Shown here one piece after another: positions 12,540-20,326 of a stretch of DNA of 31,123 bases. The position numbers and the translations under genes were made by a program. The stretch comes from a virus. The stretch spans positions 1 through 31,123 of the IMG/VR virus record IMGVR_UViG_3300025168_000387; one strand, given 5' to 3'. The notes beneath the pieces were generated by a model. It had not been told where the DNA came from, ran no database searches, and was given only the letters and a program-made list of their open reading frames with translations. Numbering within the stretch: position 1 is the stretch's first letter; each line of letters opens with the position of its first letter.

Positions 12540-12848
12540 TGGTATCGTTGATATCGGAGTAAAAGTTATTGAACACGGGAGTTCGAATCTCCCCGCCTCC
12601 ACCAGAGGCATCCTAGCCTAGTTATATTCTTACATAACACATTAATTTTCAGAAAGATTAGGTACACAATGCTAGGGTGTCTCTGATGGGGGCGAATGGA
12701 ATCGATTTGATAGCAAGTAACGAAGAAGTAGATACCCAAGGTTGGCAACGAGGCTTGACAAAAGCGTTGCAAAAACTTAACTGACAACAGTTATTCAATG
12801 GCCGCTTGAGCGGCTACGGACCCTTGGATGGGGGTAACCTCATTCAAG
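12540..12848 (+). ncRNA. ssrA: Circularly permuted two-piece tmRNA
   Basis: The acceptor piece comes first. It ends with T-arm GGGAG-TTCGAAT-CTCCC, then CGCCTCC and ACCA at 12601-12604; CCA is encoded. An intervening segment (12605-12687) forms a 13-bp helix, 12605-12617 with 12671-12683. The coding piece starts at 12688 with GGGGGCG, which pairs over 7 bp with CGCCTCC, followed by the D-like segment ATGGAATCGATTTGATAG. Helix 2 (CAA-G-TAAC with GTTATTG) links the pieces. A PK1-like stem (GCAAC/GTTGC with GCTT/AAGC) precedes a tag frame at about 12780-12809 that reads (T)DNSYSMAA then TGA, compare DENYALAA of E. coli. The stop lies in the hairpin GCCGC-TTGA-GCGGC. A 12-bp hairpin with a GTAA tetraloop (12821-12848) ends it. 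The 5' end of the acceptor piece is approximate. Confidence 0.88.
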
Positions 12849-12869
12849 GCATTTAAAAGGAGACTTATT

Positions 12870-13082
12870 ATGAGTGAATATCACCACACCAAGATTAGCG
12901 TAGACAATGTTCCAGTTGACCTTCTTCTCACAGAGGATGAAGTAAAGGAAGCCGCAGAACGAGCAATCGTCGAAGCGGAACACGTTCCTTCCGATTCAAA
13001 TTCAGCGTGGCCTGTAGAATGCAGAAACACCAAATGTGGATTGCTCAAGTGGATTATGGGCAAGTGCTGTGATTGCAAATGA
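12870..13082 (+). CDS. Small cysteine-containing protein (70 aa)
   Basis: AAGGAG precedes the ATG at 12870. A longer frame from 12828 would start inside the terminal hairpin of the tmRNA and is rejected. The N-terminal half is acidic (LLLTEDEVKEAAERAIVEAE). The C-terminus has a cysteine cluster (VECRNTKCGLLKWIMGKCCDCK) that may bind metal. Unrecognised. Confidence 0.6.
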   Translation: MSEYHHTKISVDNVPVDLLLTEDEVKEAAERAIVEAEHVPSDSNSAWPVECRNTKCGLLKWIMGKCCDCK

Positions 13083-13261
13083 GTAGCAAACACGGTGCAG
13101 GTAAAGGCGATAGGTATCGTAAAGTAGACCAGAAAAAGTACGCCGAGAATTACGAAAAGGCATTTCCCAAAAAGAAGAATCCCAAAAAGGGATTGATGCA
13201 ACCAGGCGGAATTATCGATTATACGGATATCCCTCCCAGAGATGATAGAAAACAAGATTGA
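13079..13261 (+). CDS. Small basic protein (60 aa)
   Basis: The ATG overlaps the preceding stop (ATGA). The product begins MSSKHGAGKGDRYRKVDQKK and is lysine-rich. I have seen similar small basic proteins in T4-like phages, but cannot name a function. It overlaps the next gene by 20 nt. Confidence 0.55.
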   Translation: MSSKHGAGKGDRYRKVDQKKYAENYEKAFPKKKNPKKGLMQPGGIIDYTDIPPRDDRKQD

Positions 13262-13607
13262 TAAACTGACTAGTGTTGCTCTTCCCGTATCTCTAGAAAT
13301 TCCACGACCGAAGAAGCACGTTTCTCTCATCGTTCGAAAGAACGAGATTGTTTCTGTGGGCACGAATAACTTTCGGACGCATCCGCTGGCGAAGAAGTAT
13401 GGATATAGATTTGACGAAGTGCATTCAGAGTTGGATGCACTTCTTCGTTATAGAGGACCAAAGGATAATCTGGTCCTCGTAAACTATCGCTTTAATCGCT
13501 TCGGTGATATGCGAATGAGCAAACCGTGTTGTGTTTGTTTACCTTGGTGTACTGCCGTCTTTGATAAAATTTGGTATAGTACCAATGATGGTATCAGGTT
13601 ATTTTAA
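13242..13607 (+). CDS. Cytidine/deoxycytidylate deaminase-like protein
   Basis: The protein (121 residues) has the two-part zinc site of the deaminase superfamily: H61-S-E63 at the start of a helix (VHSELDALLRY) and P95-C96-C-V-C99 after a central strand (NLVLVNYRFNRFG...MSKPCCVC). The spacing fits a compact deaminase domain. The substrate cannot be read from the sequence; dCMP, a nucleoside or a nucleic-acid base are possible. It is the last gene of the long rightward block and overlaps the leftward fibre gene by 14 nt at their 3' ends. Confidence 0.65.
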   Translation: MIENKIDKLTSVALPVSLEIPRPKKHVSLIVRKNEIVSVGTNNFRTHPLAKKYGYRFDEVHSELDALLRYRGPKDNLVLVNYRFNRFGDMRMSKPCCVCLPWCTAVFDKIWYSTNDGIRLF

Positions 13608-14283
13608 CGAATCCAGCAGTACCCGCACTTGGCGAGGGGTTTTGGGTTCCCCCTAAACCAAATGAACCAGTCGATGCAACTGAAGCGCCGCCTGCTCCAC
13701 CAGAGTTCGTCCCTGCGGCAACCCCATTGTTTCCTGCTGTGACTGTTGCACCACTTCCACTTCCTGCACCACCCGCACTATCGGGAGCATCTCCAGCGGA
13801 ATCACCGCCACCTGCTCCAGCGTTACCACCACCTGCGGTGTATGTAACACCACTGTGAGTCAGAGTTGTGTCTGCACCATCGGTTGCTCTGCCGCCAGAT
13901 TGGGAAGCGTGTGTTCCTGCGGCACCAGCAGTAGCAACATTGAAAGTTAAAACTGCGCCTGGTGTTACTTCTGCTAATGTAACGACAACCTTCGCACCAG
14001 AACCACCACCACCACCGTGTGCTGTTGCTGATTTAGCCCGTTTACCTCCACCGCCTCCACCACCGACCATCTCGACGGTCAATGTATCGACACCTTTAGG
14101 AACGGTGTAGGTTTGTGAACCAGTGGCAGTGATTGTGGTTGGGTCTAAGCCTAGGTCAGTTGGTGAAACGTCGTAGTTGGCGAACAACTGCGGGGTTCTT
14201 CGCTTTCTTCTAATTGCCTTGGATTGTGGTGGTATTTTAAACTTACCCTTACCGCCACCTTTTCCGTCTTTAAATTTACTCAT
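13594..14283 (-). CDS. Glycine-rich fibre or adhesin protein
   Basis: The protein (229 residues) begins with a Lys-rich segment, then a beta-strand region (SQTYTVPKGVDTLTVEMVGG). From residue about 75 to the end it is dominated by glycine-rich repeats, including GGGGGGG, GGGGGSG and GGAGGAS. This is the style of phage tail-fibre tip adhesins (gp38-like glycine-rich domains that fold as polyglycine helices) and of the Gly-rich domain that follows a T-(F/Y)-x-V-P-x-G strand in phage virion proteins. It is probably on the virion and may contact the host. It is the last gene of a three-gene leftward operon. Confidence 0.7.
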   Translation of the reverse strand: MSKFKDGKGGGKGKFKIPPQSKAIRRKRRTPQLFANYDVSPTDLGLDPTTITATGSQTYTVPKGVDTLTVEMVGGGGGGGKRAKSATAHGGGGGSGAKVVVTLAEVTPGAVLTFNVATAGAAGTHASQSGGRATDGADTTLTHSGVTYTAGGGNAGAGGGDSAGDAPDSAGGAGSGSGATVTAGNNGVAAGTNSGGAGGASVASTGSFGLGGTQNPSPSAGTAGFVKIT

Positions 14284-14286
14284 ATC

Positions 14287-14691
14287 TTACCTCGCGTAGT
14301 AAACTAATTCGCCCTGCTGGAAGGACGTGCCTGTTTCTTTTATCCAAACATCTCTTAAGTTGCGGACTGCGATAAACACTTCTTCGCCACCTTCGAGTTG
14401 AAAACCAGCACCACCCGTTGTGCCAACTTCTGTGTCGGAATTGTATGTTGCAATATTTACTTTGAAACTCGCCGCAATTCCTTTGTGTTTGATAGTAACA
14501 CCAACCTCCAGTGTAAGACCAGCAGGGGCTAATCGTTGGTAATTACTGCTGGTAATGTCCTCTCGGTGGTCAGTTTTCAGTGGAGCATAAGTTTGCCACG
14601 AACGAATGTCCATAGCGTTCATTCGATAAGACGCGGCTGGACGGTCGCCATATTTGGCATTACCCGAGTCGTGGATATTTTGAAATACCAT
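14287..14691 (-). CDS. Virion-type protein, paralogue B
   Basis: The 134-residue product starts MVFQNIHDSGNAKYGDR and is related to the next upstream gene (MTFQDIHDSGSATYGGP). Shared segments include the MDIRS/TDIRS block and the block with SDTEVGTTGGAGFQLEGGEE versus ADTETGTTAGSGFQLEDREE. It is rich in beta-strands and probably a small virion or fibre component. Four bases separate its stop from the start of the glycine-rich protein. Confidence 0.65.
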   Translation of the reverse strand: MVFQNIHDSGNAKYGDRPAASYRMNAMDIRSWQTYAPLKTDHREDITSSNYQRLAPAGLTLEVGVTIKHKGIAASFKVNIATYNSDTEVGTTGGAGFQLEGGEEVFIAVRNLRDVWIKETGTSFQQGELVYYAR

Positions 14692-14702
14692 ATTTTACTA
14701 CC

Positions 14703-15101
14703 TCAACTTGCGATGTATGAAATTGATGCGCCACTGCCTTTAACTCTAACATCGGTGAGATATCGAACTTCAAGGAAAAGTTCTTCTCTATCTTCGAGTT
14801 GGAATCCAGAACCAGCAGTTGTACCTGTTTCGGTATCTGCGTGGTAATAGCCAACATTTACCGCAGTGGTATTGATGTTCTTGATTCTTACTCCGTTTTC
14901 TAGAGTATTACCAGTTGCGTGAGTAAGAGTTAATTGTTGCCAGTTAGCGTTACTGGCGAGTGTCATTTGAGTAGCAACAACGGGGTCATAAATTACCATA
15001 GAACGAATATCGGTAGCGTTTTGGCGAGTTGGGCCTGTTCCGCCGCGATTGGGTCCGCCGTATGTTGCACTACCTGAGTCGTGGATGTCTTGGAATGTCA
15101 T
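14703..15101 (-). CDS. Virion-type protein, paralogue A
   Basis: The 132-residue product is the first gene of the leftward operon; GAAAAGGAAAC precedes the ATG. It is a tandem paralogue of the gene at 14287-14691, with the same start, TDIRS block and GFQLE block. The predicted fold is beta-rich. A TATA-type element (15126-15137) lies 25 nt upstream. Confidence 0.65.
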   Translation of the reverse strand: MTFQDIHDSGSATYGGPNRGGTGPTRQNATDIRSMVIYDPVVATQMTLASNANWQQLTLTHATGNTLENGVRIKNINTTAVNVGYYHADTETGTTAGSGFQLEDREELFLEVRYLTDVRVKGSGASISYIAS

Positions 15102-15125
15102 AATAGTTTCCTTTTCAGATTACCT

Positions 15126-15137
15126 TATATGTATAAA
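15126..15137 (-). promoter_or_regulatory. Possible late promoter element TTTATACATATA
   Basis: On the minus strand TTTATACATATA lies 25 nt before the start of the structural operon. The same 12 bases occur 33 nt before the gene at 26823-27536. No -35 element accompanies it, which is the expected form of a T4-type late promoter, although the T4 sequence is TATAAATA. Confidence 0.4.
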
Positions 15138-15169
15138 AGCATATATACTATGTATAATAAGGATGCCAA

Positions 15170-16381
15170 ATGAAGTCAATTTCCCAGTACATTCCAGAGT
15201 CAAAGAATACTCACTTAGAGCATATCGAAGACTCCGTGTGGAACGAAGGTTCAGCAGGTGTTGAATCTGCTCTGGCTTTTCTAGAGTCAGTAGCAGATAT
15301 GCTAAACGGAAACTCCAAAGCAAAGGTAAACGTCACCGTCAAATGGGACGGCGCTCCCGCTATCTTTGCAGGTATTCATCCTGAAACTCGGAAATTCTTT
15401 GTTGGTACAAAATCTATCTTTAATCTTAATCCCAAGATTAATTACACGAACGCAGACATTGACAAGAACCACGGTGATGCGCCAGGACTCGTTCCTAAAC
15501 TAAAGGCGTCATTGAAGTATCTCGGTAAACTAGGAATTCGCGGAATTCTTCAGGGAGATATTATGTTCACTAAGGGAGACACCTCAACAGAAACTATTGA
15601 TGGTGTCAAGTATATCACGTTCCAGCCAAACACAATCACATATGCGGTTCCCGCAGATTCTGATTTGGCAAAGGAAATAACTAATGCACAGATAGGAGTA
15701 GTATGGCATACAAATTACACAGGAAAAACGCTTAAGGATTCGAAGGCATCATTCAACCCGCAAGTAAATAAACTTGCAAGGACTAGGGATGTTTGGTTTA
15801 GTGATGCTGATTTTAAAGACACATCAGGCACAGCAACATTTACGAAATCCGAAACAGCCAACATACAAAAAATAATTAATGAGGTACGGAAGATTGCTAC
15901 CAAGCACAAGAAGTTTATTAATGAACTTCAAGGAAAGACCGCAATCATCTCGGAACTCAAAATCTTTGGCAACAGTCTCATCCGTCAGGGAGCCGGCGGG
16001 ACAGAATCTGTGGAGGGGTTCATAACACACTTGAACTCCAAGATGCAGAAAGCCATTGACTCAGTAAAGACAGAAACCGCAAAAAAGCGTAAAGAATCTC
16101 AATTCAAAGAACTAGTTACATATTTGAGTAATAACTCTACCAAACTGGATTCCTTGTTCGCAATGCGACAGTCTTTAGTGAGCATCAAAATTATGATGAT
16201 AAATAAATTAAAGTCCGTGAAAGGAATTGGTACATTTATCAAAACCGACAACGGTTTTAAAGTTACTGCCCCAGAAGGTTTCGTTGCAGTCGATAGACTG
16301 TCAAACAAAGCACTCAAACTGGTGGACAGATTAGAGTTTTCAATGCAGAACTTTACTGCAACAAAGAACTGGGACAAATAG
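15170..16381 (+). CDS. DUF6267-like protein with KxDG motif
   Basis: AAGGA precedes the ATG at 15170. The 403-residue product looks like the large conserved protein of T4-like cyanophages and pelagiphages annotated as DUF6267. It contains TVKWDGAPAIFAG (K58, D60, G61), the form of motif I in ATP-dependent ligases and capping nucleotidyltransferases. Later come FFVGTKSIFN, LQGDIMF and ELKIFGNSLI, which could play the role of later ligase motifs. The C-terminal half is helical and Lys-rich. A DNA/RNA ligase-like nucleotidyl transfer is a hypothesis from motif I; the remaining motifs are not a clean match. The genes that follow encode a membrane peptide and a second nucleotidyltransferase. Confidence 0.65.
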   Translation: MKSISQYIPESKNTHLEHIEDSVWNEGSAGVESALAFLESVADMLNGNSKAKVNVTVKWDGAPAIFAGIHPETRKFFVGTKSIFNLNPKINYTNADIDKNHGDAPGLVPKLKASLKYLGKLGIRGILQGDIMFTKGDTSTETIDGVKYITFQPNTITYAVPADSDLAKEITNAQIGVVWHTNYTGKTLKDSKASFNPQVNKLARTRDVWFSDADFKDTSGTATFTKSETANIQKIINEVRKIATKHKKFINELQGKTAIISELKIFGNSLIRQGAGGTESVEGFITHLNSKMQKAIDSVKTETAKKRKESQFKELVTYLSNNSTKLDSLFAMRQSLVSIKIMMINKLKSVKGIGTFIKTDNGFKVTAPEGFVAVDRLSNKALKLVDRLEFSMQNFTATKNWDK

Positions 16382-16393
16382 AAGGAGAACCCA

Positions 16394-16522
16394 ATGACAT
16401 TAGCATTTTTAAGCGAAACTTTAGGCACCGTTTGGTGGAGCATTCTCTGCTTCGGTGTCGGCGCACTTATCGGTGTGCCCCTATTCAACTGGCTCCGCTC
16501 CAAGGCACCTTGGAATAAATGA
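16394..16522 (+). CDS. Small membrane protein (42 aa)
   Basis: AAGGAG lies 7 nt before the ATG at 16394. The product has one hydrophobic segment (WWSILCFGVGALIGVPLF) and a basic tail (NWLRSKAPWNK). Its stop overlaps the next start through ATGA, so it is translationally coupled to the nucleotidyltransferase fusion. The role is unknown. Confidence 0.6.
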   Translation: MTLAFLSETLGTVWWSILCFGVGALIGVPLFNWLRSKAPWNK

Positions 16523-18576
16523 GCAAATCAGTCAGAACATTTCTGAATGAAGAAACGAAGGCTATCGTTGTAACCTTCGGACGATTCCAACCACCCACGA
16601 TTGGTCATAAAAAACTAATCGATGCGGTGGTGGGAGTCGCTCGTAAGGAAAGAGCAGAGCATCGAATCTATCCTAGTCGCAGTAACGATAAGAAAAAGAA
16701 TCCGTTACAGCCAAAGGATAAGGTACGCTTTATGAAGAAAATGTTTAAGGGAGCGAACATCATTGATGATGATTCGATTAAAAATCCCTTTGCAATGATG
16801 AAGCAACTATCCGACGAAGGATACAAGAAGGTTATCCTCGTTGTCGGTGGTGATAGAGTCAGTGCATTCGACAAACAGATTCGACCATACATCGGACACA
16901 AAGACCCAAAGAAACGATACGAGTTTGACGAATTTAAAGTGGTAAGTGCAGGAGAGCGTGACCCCGATGCAGAAGGTATCGAGGGTATGTCCGCCTCCAA
17001 GATGAGAGCGGCAGTTGAAGCGGGAGACTTTGAAAGTTTCCAAGGCGGTGTTGGCAACAAAGCAGTTGCCAAACAATTATACAACGCACTCAAGAAAGCA
17101 ATGGGTATTCGAGAATCATTGCAAGTAGACTGGTCGATGTTGACGTTGCTAGAAGAAAAAACATCCACACCCACTCTCGTTGCACTCACTAAGTCATCTT
17201 CGTCCGATGAAAAATCAGACACTATTGTTCGAATCGAAGAAGCCTGCGAAAAGCGTGGTGTAACTTTCTTTCCCATTCATACAGACCACGCATTTGTTGT
17301 AGATAAAGATTTAGATGACAACGAACTCGTCGTACATAATTACAATGGCAAAGGTAAGAACATTCGTCTCACGACAGACAACACAATCTGTTTAGTTCGT
17401 GGTGGTGCGTTGGTTGACAATGCAGGAATGGCTCTAGTTAAGATTTTCCAAGAGTCGGGAATGTTTACAGTCAACGACTTAGAGGCGATGAAGTTCTGCC
17501 AGAACAAACTAAGCACTGCCCTGGCACTTGAGCAAAATCAAATCTCTTCTCCTAGAACAGCCTTTGTAAACAACGAAGATTCCATCGACATTGCATTGGA
17601 TAAAATCGGCGGTCAGTTCCCTGTCATCGTCAAGACAATCACGGGTGCGGAAGGTATCGGAGTGATGAAGATAGACTCTCAGGAGTCCCTCAAGAGCGTC
17701 CTACAGACTCTCTGGAAGCAGGACACAGAGGTTATCATTCAGGAGTATATCGAGATTAAATACGATGTACGCACCCTTGTACTGGACGGTAAAATCATCG
17801 CCTCAGTGAAGCGTATCAAAGGCGGCAAAGACTTCCGCACAAACAAGGCTCTTGGTAACGACTCCGAACCATATAAACTCAGTAAAGCCGAACGTGATTT
17901 AGTAATCCAAGCCTACAAGATGTCAGGCTGTTACTTCGCTGGTGTTGACCATATCACCAACAAAGGAACTCACTATATTCTTGAAGTGAATGGTTCGCCA
18001 GGTTCTGGTGCCGCTCCCTATCACGGATATGAGCCAGATAGAAAACTTAGCAGTGGTGCTTTGATTAGGATTCTTCTTGACCACATTCTCAACAAAGAGA
18101 ACTGGAAGTACACGGCAAAAGAAATTGGCTTTGTTGAATATATTACAATTGATGGTGTCGGAAAACTAAAGGCAAAGATTGATACTGGAAACGGAACAGT
18201 CAATGCAATCGGAGCAACCGATATCAAGAAAGAAGGAAAGAGCGTTTCCTTCAAGATTCTTGGCAAGAAGTTTACCAAGCCAATTATTCAAACACAAAAC
18301 ATCAACATTGGTTCTGGTGTAGACGAAGATAGATACATCGTAGAATTTGATGTGAAGTTTGGAAGAAAAGAATACAAGAACATAAGATTCAATTTAGCAG
18401 ATAGAACTGAAAACAACTATCTCGTTCTTGTTGGAAAGAGTTTCCTAGAGAAACTAAACTACAGTGTGAATGTCGCAAAAACATTTACTCTTGGAGAAGA
18501 AAAGAAACCCATACTTGAAGCCGTCGATGTTAACTTTGGCTTTGAGTTAATTGATATAAATATTATGGAGAAATAA
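16519..18576 (+). CDS. Three-domain fusion: nucleotidyltransferase, RimK-like ATP-grasp ligase, RimB-like protease
   Basis: The product is 685 residues. Residues 14-195 are a cytidylyltransferase/NMN-adenylyltransferase-type domain: GRFQPPTIGH (21-30) is the H-x-G-H-type site, GGDRVS (110-115) and GMSASKMR (156-163) the other conserved loops. This domain occurs alone in T4-like cyanophages. Residues about 235-525 form a RimK-like ATP-grasp domain with an active-site loop GAEGIGV (376-382) and metal-binding ILEVNGSPG (487-495). RimK adds glutamates to ribosomal protein S6. Residues about 535-660 resemble the RimB-like aspartyl-type peptidase fold: KIDTGNGT (553-560), which in relatives is D-T-G-A, and a late LVGKSFLEKL. 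The acceptor substrate and the chemistry of the fusion are unknown. The gene is coupled to the preceding small membrane gene. Confidence 0.85.
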   Translation: MSKSVRTFLNEETKAIVVTFGRFQPPTIGHKKLIDAVVGVARKERAEHRIYPSRSNDKKKNPLQPKDKVRFMKKMFKGANIIDDDSIKNPFAMMKQLSDEGYKKVILVVGGDRVSAFDKQIRPYIGHKDPKKRYEFDEFKVVSAGERDPDAEGIEGMSASKMRAAVEAGDFESFQGGVGNKAVAKQLYNALKKAMGIRESLQVDWSMLTLLEEKTSTPTLVALTKSSSSDEKSDTIVRIEEACEKRGVTFFPIHTDHAFVVDKDLDDNELVVHNYNGKGKNIRLTTDNTICLVRGGALVDNAGMALVKIFQESGMFTVNDLEAMKFCQNKLSTALALEQNQISSPRTAFVNNEDSIDIALDKIGGQFPVIVKTITGAEGIGVMKIDSQESLKSVLQTLWKQDTEVIIQEYIEIKYDVRTLVLDGKIIASVKRIKGGKDFRTNKALGNDSEPYKLSKAERDLVIQAYKMSGCYFAGVDHITNKGTHYILEVNGSPGSGAAPYHGYEPDRKLSSGALIRILLDHILNKENWKYTAKEIGFVEYITIDGVGKLKAKIDTGNGTVNAIGATDIKKEGKSVSFKILGKKFTKPIIQTQNINIGSGVDEDRYIVEFDVKFGRKEYKNIRFNLADRTENNYLVLVGKSFLEKLNYSVNVAKTFTLGEEKKPILEAVDVNFGFELIDINIMEK
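18555..18562 (+). promoter_or_regulatory. T4-type late promoter match TATAAATA
   Basis: An exact TATAAATA lies 15 nt before the ATG at 18578, inside the last codons of the upstream gene. It may start transcription of the following structural-type genes. A single 8-bp match in AT-rich DNA is weak evidence. Confidence 0.35.
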
Positions 18577-18577
18577 T

Positions 18578-18865
18578 ATGAACCCATTTTCAAATAAACC
18601 CGACAAAGTAACAAATGACATTGCAGATATTCTAAACAAACATCAGCAAGATAAGTTTGATTCTATTCCAGACTCATTGAAGAATGCGGCGAAAGCGGCA
18701 GGTGATGAACTCAGAGGAATGGGAAATCAACAACCGTTGGAAACTAGAACTTCTGTATATAATAAACACCTATCAAAGGCTGTTGGTGATGGTACTGTGA
18801 CGCCTGATACGAGACAAAGTTTCGAAACAATGGCAGACCAGGAATTCAACAGCAGTCCAGAATGA
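18578..18865 (+). CDS. Hypothetical phage protein (95 aa)
   Basis: GGAG precedes the ATG at 18578. The protein is polar and helical, starting MNPFSNKPDKVTNDIADIL and containing a KNAAKAAGDELRGMG stretch. No function is recognised. It overlaps the next gene by 4 nt. Confidence 0.6.
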   Translation: MNPFSNKPDKVTNDIADILNKHQQDKFDSIPDSLKNAAKAAGDELRGMGNQQPLETRTSVYNKHLSKAVGDGTVTPDTRQSFETMADQEFNSSPE

Positions 18866-19251
18866 TTTGTATGACAGTGAAACCTTTGAATAATGACAAC
18901 TTTGTTTTATTTGCGATGAAGCATTATGATAATCCTCAGTGTGTAAACATTGATGAGTTTCACGATGATTTAAACCGAACGAAATACTTAAAACGATTAT
19001 TCAAGAAATACGAGAACAGCGGAATACTAAAAGAAAGACTAATACTCAACCACCTCATAATTCTTAACAATGTATTTGGGGTAGAGAACTCAGCGAGAAT
19101 ATTATTCTTTAAAATAGAAGAAGATTACCATTCATTACTGAAGACATTTTTAGTGTATCTAAATTGTCTTCCAGAAACAGAAATACCAGAGGCGGACTTG
19201 ATTACAATTCGTCTCAACTTTGATGCGATGCATATACTAAGGGAAGTTTAA
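18862..19251 (+). CDS. Conserved T4-like phage protein (129 aa)
   Basis: The product contains PLNNDNFVLFAMKHYDNPQC near residue 7 and is otherwise helical. I associate this N-terminal phrase with a small conserved protein of unknown function in T4-like cyanophages. The start codon shares its bases with the preceding stop. There is an in-frame ATG at 18871 (MTVKPLNND), which may be the real start. The next gene begins at the last base of this one. Confidence 0.6.
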   Translation: MICMTVKPLNNDNFVLFAMKHYDNPQCVNIDEFHDDLNRTKYLKRLFKKYENSGILKERLILNHLIILNNVFGVENSARILFFKIEEDYHSLLKTFLVYLNCLPETEIPEADLITIRLNFDAMHILREV

Positions 19252-19805
19252 TGGGCTTAGGACTAGTTGACACATACTTGGCTTACAAGTTTATCAAAAT
19301 GCTTGCGACTCCGTGGAAGAAAATGGAGGCGTATAAGTTAGGCATTATTGATGAAAAAGGAAAGCGTATCCGCTCAGAGAAGGCAGATGACGCCGCTCGT
19401 AATGCAGGTAAAAAGTATACCAACATTCATAAAGTTATCATCAACATTAAACGATTGGTAGCGATGGTGCCAGGTGGTAAGACTCGACTTGGTGGTGCGG
19501 CTGCCGCTATTTGGTTGCTTAGAGAAGAAGCAAAACAGATGAATGTCGAAAGTGAAAACATCATCGAAGAAACATTCTTGGAATGGTTGAAAGACAATGA
19601 CTCAGAACTTGATGATGGAATGAACGAATCATTTGGCAAAGTCAATCTAGTCGTAATAAAAGGCGACTATATTCTAAACGGAAAAAAGGTAACAGTCAAA
19701 GAGAACACAGAATCATTCGACTCCGTTCTTGGAGTACCTCTCTTCAGGGTAAATGATACCGTGTGTTCTTGGTACGACTTGGAGAAAAGCAATGAAACAA
19801 TTTAA
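19251..19805 (+). CDS. Conserved T4-like phage structural-region protein (184 aa)
   Basis: The N-terminus (GLGLVDTYLAYKFIKMLATPWKKMEAYKLGI) is familiar from a conserved protein near structural genes of T4-like marine phages. The middle contains a basic, then acidic helical region (EEAKQMNVESENIIEETFLEWLK). The function is unknown; a virion or assembly role is inferred from genomic company only. The gene ends inside the start of the next (14-nt overlap). Confidence 0.6.
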   Translation: MGLGLVDTYLAYKFIKMLATPWKKMEAYKLGIIDEKGKRIRSEKADDAARNAGKKYTNIHKVIINIKRLVAMVPGGKTRLGGAAAAIWLLREEAKQMNVESENIIEETFLEWLKDNDSELDDGMNESFGKVNLVVIKGDYILNGKKVTVKENTESFDSVLGVPLFRVNDTVCSWYDLEKSNETI

Positions 19806-20325
19806 CGAATACATTGCAGAGGGTGGTATTCTACTTGGAAAAAGTGTTCAGATGGGTGACCGAAGAGGAAGAATCATCCAGACAGTTATAAGTGGCGAAA
19901 CTAGTCGCTACGATGACACCTATCTTGTTAAGTTCCAAGACGGAACCAAAGTCCAAATGCACGATGTACAGATTCGTCCCTTCCTAGAATCCGTTGATGA
20001 AGACGTACCCGCCAATGCAGTCGGTGGAGGTATGTCTCCCCACTTCGGCAACGAAGGAGAAGTTCAGGGAATGGACGGTGGTTTAACTGCCGACAAGGAA
20101 CAACAGGACGAACAGTTTGCGGGTGTCGAAGTGTTCGACCTTTCCCCCGACGAATACCAGTACTGTATAAACGGTCGTGACAAATATGAAAGATGGTCCA
20201 GAAAGTTGAATATGGAAGATGGTTCAAATCAGGGCATCCGAAGATATTCACACAGAAATCCAGACAAGGATATCATTGTTCGAGATTCAAGAACGGGAAT
20301 GATGGCTTATCTGAAAAGGAAGTAA
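19792..20325 (+). CDS. Conserved protein with SH3-like N-terminal module (177 aa)
   Basis: GGAG supports the ATG at 19792; the frame continues upstream to 19753 but that part overlaps the previous gene. The first 60 residues (GILLGKSVQMGDRRGRIIQT then TYLVKFQDGTKVQMHDVQI) have an SH3/KOW-type pattern similar to the minus-strand protein at 26823. The remainder is acidic, then basic. Probably a virion-associated protein, with function unknown. Confidence 0.6.
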   Translation: MKQFNEYIAEGGILLGKSVQMGDRRGRIIQTVISGETSRYDDTYLVKFQDGTKVQMHDVQIRPFLESVDEDVPANAVGGGMSPHFGNEGEVQGMDGGLTADKEQQDEQFAGVEVFDLSPDEYQYCINGRDKYERWSRKLNMEDGSNQGIRRYSHRNPDKDIIVRDSRTGMMAYLKRK

Positions 20326-20326
20326 T

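Noticed and set aside
12540-12604. Ordinary tRNA at the TTCGAAT arm
   Set aside because: No D arm or anticodon arm precedes the T arm; the missing 5' half of the acceptor stem lies downstream at 12688, so it is the acceptor piece of a permuted tmRNA.
12828-12869. N-terminal extension of the gene at 12870
   Set aside because: It would start inside the final tmRNA hairpin; AAGGAG marks 12870.
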